Assembly (NCBI GenBank): GCA_012512705.1
Contig: JAAZDR010000282.1
Coordinates: 1 to 10,718 of the forward strand
From: Bacillota bacterium
GTDB taxonomy: Bacteria > Bacillota > Dethiobacteria > DTU022 > JAAZDR01
Length of the DNA: 10,718 nt
Direction: 5' to 3'
Position numbers and translations under genes: made by a program. This document shows, piece after piece, positions 6,507-10,718 of the stretch (position 1 is its first letter; every line of letters starts with the position of its first letter). Below the pieces are notes generated by a model. The model was given only the letters and a program-made list of their open reading frames with translations. It was not told the DNA's origin and searched no databases.

Positions 6507-7058
6507 GTGAACTGGCTTGATTTTTTGTTTATATTTGTCTTCGTCCTGCATACGCTGTCCGGTTTTTCTCAGGGTTTCCTTAAGAAAATGGTGGGTGTTC
6601 TAGGTTTTGTTGCTGCTTTTTATCTTGCGCTCAGATGGGGGGCAGACTTCATCCCTTTTTGTGAAAAATTAATTCCTATAGGAAAACTGATTAATTTATT
6701 GCTGCCAGCCCAGAGTACAAATATGGAATGGTTATTCACCTTATTATACAACATTTTAGGTTTCATATTACTTTTTATCGTTTTTCATTTTTGTTTTAAG
6801 CTTCTAACGGTTCGCTTCCGTGCTGTTAATAAAGTACCAGTAATCGGCTTTGTAAATATACTAGGAGGGGGCCTTCTGGGTGCCGCTAAGGGGATGTTGT
6901 TAATATTTATAATCTCCTCTATCGTTAGCCTTATGCCCACCCCTTTTTGGGTTCAAGCTCGGGATAACTCGGCTATAATTGCCCTTTCAGAATACTACCT
7001 GCCTTTAATCGTTAATTATATCCAGGGGAAAATATTTCAGCACTTGTATGTTGTTTAG
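6507..7058 (+). CDS. cvpA: CvpA-family integral membrane protein
   Basis: Homologue of E. coli CvpA (linked to colicin V production) and of Bacillus YshB; the biochemical role is not established. The 183-residue protein is strongly hydrophobic, with likely membrane segments at about 5-24, 28-46, 74-102 and 117-143. Family features include the N-terminal NWLDFLFIFVFVLHTLSGFSQGF with a polar G-x-x-x-G-F turn, and the glycine-rich NILGGGLLGAAKGMLLIFII in the last helix. The start is GTG with a modest Shine-Dalgarno sequence (AAGGTGA, 6494-6500). Its position between zapA and polX is the conserved Firmicutes arrangement and supports the call. In the repaired zapA frame the two genes would overlap by GTGA, a typical coupling junction. 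Confidence 0.85.
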   Translation: MNWLDFLFIFVFVLHTLSGFSQGFLKKMVGVLGFVAAFYLALRWGADFIPFCEKLIPIGKLINLLLPAQSTNMEWLFTLLYNILGFILLFIVFHFCFKLLTVRFRAVNKVPVIGFVNILGGGLLGAAKGMLLIFIISSIVSLMPTPFWVQARDNSAIIALSEYYLPLIVNYIQGKIFQHLYVV

Positions 7059-7095
7059 GTATAAATAGATATAAGATTTAAAGAGAGGGATAATA

Positions 7096-8829
7096 TTGAA
7101 AAACTGGGAGGTAGCAGCTATCTTGAAACGGATTGCTGCTCTTTTAGCTTTAAAAGAAGAAAATGATTATAAGGCCTCTGCCTACCATCGAGCCGCCCGT
7201 GTTATCTTGGAACTTCCGGTAGCCGTAGAAAAAATGGTGCAGGAAGATCGTTTAAAGGAACTCAGGGGTATCGGGTCTGTTCTAGATGCAAGGATCAAAG
7301 AGATAGTGCTTACTGGGACAAGTAGCCTGTTGGAAGAGCTGGAGACAGAAATTCCAGAAGAGCTGCTTGCCCTTTCCGCTTTCCCCGGAATTGGTCCTAA
7401 AAGGGCAAGACTTCTTTATCTTAAACTTAAACCAGATTCACTGGCAGATATTGAAAATGCTGTTTATGCCGGCAAGGTTCGACAAATACCGGGAATGGGG
7501 ACGGTTGTAGAAAAATCTATTCTTAAAGGACTGGAACAGTATCGTACACAGCCCCTTAATCTAAGCCTGTCTACTGCCAATTTTGCGGCTAAAAGAATTA
7601 CGGCTGCTATAGAAAACTTTGCTGGAACAAAGGCTTGTTTTACTGCCGGTGCCCTTAGACGAGGAGAAGAAAGTTTAAATAAAGTTGAACTAATAATTTG
7701 TTATCTTTACCCTGCTTTTTTTATCGACAAAATTTTGAAGATGCCTTTTGTTCGAGAAATAATTACGCAAACAAAAAACTTCCTTCGGTTTAAGACGCTA
7801 TACGGGCTGGATGTTTGTTTATATATAACTGATAAAAAAAAGGTGCTCCCTGCACTTTGGTTGGCATACACCGGTACCTGTAGACATCTATCAAGGTTGA
7901 AAAAAATTGCCGAGTCCAAGAAATTATTTTTAGCCCCGGATGGACTCTATAGCACGGATGGAAAACCTATTTCTATTGAAAATGAAGAAGGCATATATAA
8001 GCATTTAGGGCTACCATTTGTGCCGCCGGAGATACGCTATGATCAGGGAGAGATTGAGGCAGCAAGTGCAGGGAAGCTTCCTGCCTTAGTGGAGCATGAG
8101 CTAATAAAAGGGGATCTACATCTGCATAGTAATTGGAGCGATGGCCGCAACAGTATTTGTGAACTGGCACAGGAAGCATTGCAACGCGGTTACAGTTATA
8201 TCGCCATAACCGACCATTCTCGCTCCCTTTCTATCGCTCGCGGTCTTACTGTCAAAAAAATTAAGGAACAGATCGATTTTATTGATCGGCTCGCTGATGA
8301 AATTAAAGGTATACAGATATTCAAAGGCATTGAAGTGGATATACTCAAAAACGGAGAATTAGATCTTCCTGATAGTATTTTAAAAGAGCTTGACATTGTC
8401 ATTGCTTCGATTCATAGTGGTTTTAACCAAAGCGAAGAAGAGATAATGCATAGGCTTTTTACAGCGATGAACAACCCTTATGTCAGCATTATTGGCCACC
8501 CTACAGGAAGGCTTTTAACCCGGCGCAGCGGTTATGCAATTGACATTGAAAAATTTTTGCAAAAAGCAAAAGAAACAAATACTGTTGTTGAAATAAACGC
8601 TTCTCCGGATCGCTTAGATCTGGGATCAGAATATGTCAGAAAAGGCAAAGAAATTGGTGTCGTTTTTGCTATCAATACAGATGCTCACAGCACTCAAGGT
8701 ATGGTGGATTTGCAATTTGGCGTAACTGTGGCACGCCGGGGCTGGCTGGAAAAGAACAATATTATCAATACTTTACCTTTGGAAAAAATGTGTCAATTTG
8801 TTAGGACAGAAAAAGCAAACAGGGGGTAG
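7096..8829 (+). CDS. polX: PolX-type DNA polymerase/3'-5' exonuclease with degenerate polymerase site
   Basis: Bacterial PolX combines an X-family polymerase with a PHP nuclease and acts in base-excision repair. The 577 residues have normal length. Helix-hairpin-helix motifs are seen at GIG 58-60, PGIG 97-100 and PGMG 132-135. The polymerase domain (about 150-310) retains GALRR (187-191), but the metal-binding D-x-D seen in Bacillus PolX as DLD is K196-V197-E198 here, and the dNTP-site motif FTGSK reads YTGTC. D239 is kept. The PHP domain (about 335-570) has all expected ligands: HLH 342-344, D373-H374, E413, H440, H468, D529 and H531. So the exonuclease should work while polymerase activity is doubtful. 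The start TTG at 7096 is chosen because its N-terminus aligns with Bacillus PolX; GAGGG at 7085-7089 is the binding site. The end abuts mpg. Confidence 0.92.
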   Translation: MKNWEVAAILKRIAALLALKEENDYKASAYHRAARVILELPVAVEKMVQEDRLKELRGIGSVLDARIKEIVLTGTSSLLEELETEIPEELLALSAFPGIGPKRARLLYLKLKPDSLADIENAVYAGKVRQIPGMGTVVEKSILKGLEQYRTQPLNLSLSTANFAAKRITAAIENFAGTKACFTAGALRRGEESLNKVELIICYLYPAFFIDKILKMPFVREIITQTKNFLRFKTLYGLDVCLYITDKKKVLPALWLAYTGTCRHLSRLKKIAESKKLFLAPDGLYSTDGKPISIENEEGIYKHLGLPFVPPEIRYDQGEIEAASAGKLPALVEHELIKGDLHLHSNWSDGRNSICELAQEALQRGYSYIAITDHSRSLSIARGLTVKKIKEQIDFIDRLADEIKGIQIFKGIEVDILKNGELDLPDSILKELDIVIASIHSGFNQSEEEIMHRLFTAMNNPYVSIIGHPTGRLLTRRSGYAIDIEKFLQKAKETNTVVEINASPDRLDLGSEYVRKGKEIGVVFAINTDAHSTQGMVDLQFGVTVARRGWLEKNNIINTLPLEKMCQFVRTEKANRG

Positions 8830-8833
8830 GGGG
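8829..8833 (+). promoter_or_regulatory. Ribosome binding site deciding the mpg start
   Basis: A GGGGG run directly after the polX stop codon ends nine bases before GTG at 8843. An in-frame TTG at 8798, inside polX, would add fifteen residues that do not resemble the family and has no comparable site. Confidence 0.55.
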
Positions 8834-8842
8834 TTATTTTTT

Positions 8843-9421
8843 GTGAAAATTGTTAGCCCTTCATTTTTTCAGTTACAAACGGAGACGCTAGCGCGGCTGT
8901 TGCTTGGCAAAAAACTTATTTACGAGACGACTGAAGGACTTTGTTCTGGGATTATCGTTGAAACGGAAGCATACTTGAATGAAAACGATCCGGCCTGCCA
9001 TGCTTCACGCGGTAAAACGAAAAGAAATGCTGTTATGTTTGGCCCACCGGGAAGGGCTTATGTGTATTTTATCTATGGCAATCATTTTTGTTTTAATGTT
9101 GTCTCCGGTAAAGAAGGGAAAGGAGAAGCAGTTTTAATTCGGGCATTACAACCTGTGGATGGAATTCCGATTATGAAGAGACGCCGCGCTACTACGGAGT
9201 TAGTTAGCCTGACCAATGGTTCTGGCAAACTTTGTCAGGCAATGGGGATAACAATTGATGATAATGGTCGAAAGCTGGATCAAAAACCGCTATATATCGC
9301 AGAGCATATGCATATTGAACCGGCGGAGATTGTTTCCACAACAAGGATCGGTATTAGCCAGGCCAAAGAAAAACTATTGCGTTTTTACTTGAGAAATAAT
9401 CATTTTGTCTCCCGAAAATAG
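8843..9421 (+). CDS. mpg: 3-methyladenine/alkyladenine DNA glycosylase, AAG (MPG) family
   Basis: Monofunctional glycosylase that flips out and excises alkylated or deaminated purines, leaving an abasic site. With the GTG start it has 192 residues, normal for the bacterial family. Active-site residues can be matched to human AAG: VETEAY gives E42 (human E125) and Y44 (human Y127), H53 in NDPACH fits human H136, YVYFIYG carries the intercalating and stacking tyrosines (human Y159, Y162), and VLIRALQP supplies the arginine equivalent to human R182. TKRNAVMFGPPG and SGKLCQAMGI are further family motifs. It starts 13 bases after polX and ends 17 bases before mutS2, so it appears co-transcribed. 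In Bacillus subtilis the homologue is elsewhere. Since Bacillus PolX is reported to process abasic sites, adjacency suggests sequential action; that is inference. Confidence 0.93.
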   Translation: MKIVSPSFFQLQTETLARLLLGKKLIYETTEGLCSGIIVETEAYLNENDPACHASRGKTKRNAVMFGPPGRAYVYFIYGNHFCFNVVSGKEGKGEAVLIRALQPVDGIPIMKRRRATTELVSLTNGSGKLCQAMGITIDDNGRKLDQKPLYIAEHMHIEPAEIVSTTRIGISQAKEKLLRFYLRNNHFVSRK

Positions 9422-9438
9422 GAGTGGAGAGGAGCACT

Positions 9439-10718
9439 ATGCAAAAAAAAATTGACCGCGTGATTAGGCAGTTGGAATTCGATAAAGTCAGGGGAAAATT
9501 AGTGCGCTATACATGTTCACCCTGGGGCGCGGAAAGGGCGTTATCTCTCTTGCCTTTTAAAACTTATGATGAGGTAGAAAGGGCGCAAAAAGAAACTTCT
9601 GAAGCATGCGCTATTTTAAGGGAATCCTCCTCACCCATGTCGGTAGTGAAAGAGATACGACAAATTCTGGGGCGTGCCGAAAAAGGTGGTTTTTTGCAAG
9701 GAGAAGAACTTCGGCTCATAGGCGATTTTCTTTATGCGTTGCAGAAGCTGAAACGTAGTTTTCAAAAAGATTTCTTTCAAAAAAAAGCACCCTTACTGAG
9801 TGCGTTAGCCTTGGAGATCGATTTGCTGCCACATCTTTACCAGGCGATAGAAAGGGCAATAGATAAAGATGGCAGCGTTTTGGATAAAGCCTCGCCCAAG
9901 CTTTTCTCTTTGCGAAGGAAAAAAATTAATTTGCAGGAGCGGATTCAGGAGAGGATGGAGCGTTATCTTAAAGACCCTTCACTAAAGAAAGTCCTGCAAG
10001 AACTGCTCATTACCATTCGGAATAACCGCTACGTACTCCCACTCAAACAGGAGTACCGCCAGGCTTTGCCTGGAATTGTTCACGACCAGTCTGCCAGTGG
10101 GGCAACTCTTTTTGTAGAGCCTCTACCGGTTGTAGAACTCCATAACGAGCTGCAACAGGCGAAAAAGGAGGAGGAAATAGAGATCGAAAGGATTTTACGG
10201 GAGTTAAGCAGTGCTGTCGCTGCTGAAACAGAGAGTCTCATCAGATCCGTGGAACTTTACGGATATCTTGATTTTACTTTTAGTAAGGGTCATTACAGCC
10301 TAGAAATTGATGCAATTGAGCCCCGGTTAAATAAGGATAGAACTCTAAAAATTGTTCAGGGACGCCATCCTCTCCTTGGTGCTAGAGCTGTCCCTGTTGA
10401 TTTCCATATAGGCGATTCTTTTCAAACTTTAGTTATCACTGGGCCGAATACCGGTGGCAAAACTGTAACATTGAAAACAGTTGGCCTTTTTGTTCTGATG
10501 GCTCAGAGCGGGATGCATCTTCCGGCAGCAATAGGAACAGAAATGCCGCTCTATAATGGAGTTTATGTTGACATCGGTGATGAGCAAAATATTGAACAAT
10601 CCCTAAGTACTTTTTCTGGCCACCTAAATAACATTATTGAAATCCTTAAATATGCTGGAAGTAAATCGCTAGTCCTTTTAGATGAGCTTGGTGCGGGAAC
10701 AGATCCGCAAGAAGGTGC
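9439..10718 (+). CDS. mutS2: Endonuclease MutS2, 5' part (runs off the window)
   Basis: MutS2 is a MutS-related ATPase with a C-terminal Smr nuclease domain; in bacteria it is linked to suppression of recombination and to rescue of collided ribosomes. The frame is open for 426 codons to the window edge, about half of the usual length of roughly 780-790. It starts MQKKIDRVIRQLEFDKVRGK, then has the core and lever regions with RNNRYVLPLKQEYRQALPG and IVHDQSASGATLFVEP, the clamp/helical stretch, and the ATPase domain: Walker A TGPNTGGKT (334-342), the STFSGHLNNI signature and Walker B LVLLDELGAGTD (D415, E416). The Smr domain would lie beyond 10718. ATG is preceded by GGAGAGGAG (9425-9433). The start contains an A9 run at 9443-9451. 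Its place after polX is conserved in Firmicutes. Confidence 0.95.
   Translation, partial: MQKKIDRVIRQLEFDKVRGKLVRYTCSPWGAERALSLLPFKTYDEVERAQKETSEACAILRESSSPMSVVKEIRQILGRAEKGGFLQGEELRLIGDFLYALQKLKRSFQKDFFQKKAPLLSALALEIDLLPHLYQAIERAIDKDGSVLDKASPKLFSLRRKKINLQERIQERMERYLKDPSLKKVLQELLITIRNNRYVLPLKQEYRQALPGIVHDQSASGATLFVEPLPVVELHNELQQAKKEEEIEIERILRELSSAVAAETESLIRSVELYGYLDFTFSKGHYSLEIDAIEPRLNKDRTLKIVQGRHPLLGARAVPVDFHIGDSFQTLVITGPNTGGKTVTLKTVGLFVLMAQSGMHLPAAIGTEMPLYNGVYVDIGDEQNIEQSLSTFSGHLNNIIEILKYAGSKSLVLLDELGAGTDPQEG

Noticed and set aside
8798..8842. TTG at 8798 as mpg start
   Set aside because: It would overlap polX and add residues unrelated to the AAG family; GTG at 8843 has a GGGGG site at good spacing.
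1..10718. CRISPR arrays, insertion sequences, tRNA/rRNA genes, defence genes
   Set aside because: No direct repeat array, transposase, terminal repeats, tRNA or rRNA gene was seen; the window reads as a conserved core region.

Overview
The window looks like a chromosomal housekeeping segment from a low-to-moderate GC, Gram-positive, clostridia-like Firmicute. Three things point that way: a T-box leader in front of pheST, a YqzL-type mini-gene, and the order zapA-cvpA-polX-(mpg)-mutS2, which matches Bacillus/Clostridia apart from mpg. All genes lie on the + strand. I see no mobile element, CRISPR array, tRNA or rRNA gene.

Region 1 (1-1320) is the translation operon infC-rpmI-rplT. It has a 5' leader with an intrinsic terminator (81-106) and a possible antiterminator pairing, consistent with L20-type attenuation. 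infC starts at ATT. A strong terminator (1274-1320) closes the unit.

Region 2 (1321-2410) holds a short, frameshifted remnant of a TrkA/KtrA-type potassium-channel regulator. It is followed two bases later by a SpoU/TrmH-family 23S rRNA 2'-O-methyltransferase (RlmP/YsgA-like). A strong promoter, embedded in a 16-bp perfect inverted repeat, then drives a 29-codon YqzL-like gene.

Region 3 (2411-6207) is a phenylalanine T-box (specifier TTC, T-box sequence, terminator) followed by pheS and pheT, the two subunits of phenylalanyl-tRNA synthetase.

Region 4 (6208-10718) continues without a visible terminator through zapA (cell division, apparently truncated by a one-base shift), cvpA (membrane protein), polX (X-family polymerase plus PHP nuclease, with a degenerate polymerase site), mpg (alkyladenine DNA glycosylase) and the first two thirds or less of mutS2, cut by the window end. 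The last three genes form a DNA-repair block downstream of the tRNA-charging genes.

Nothing here looks like a wholly new system. The points most worth a second look are the trkA relic, the polymerase-dead-looking PolX with an intact PHP domain, the zapA frameshift and the symmetrical promoter of the YqzL gene.
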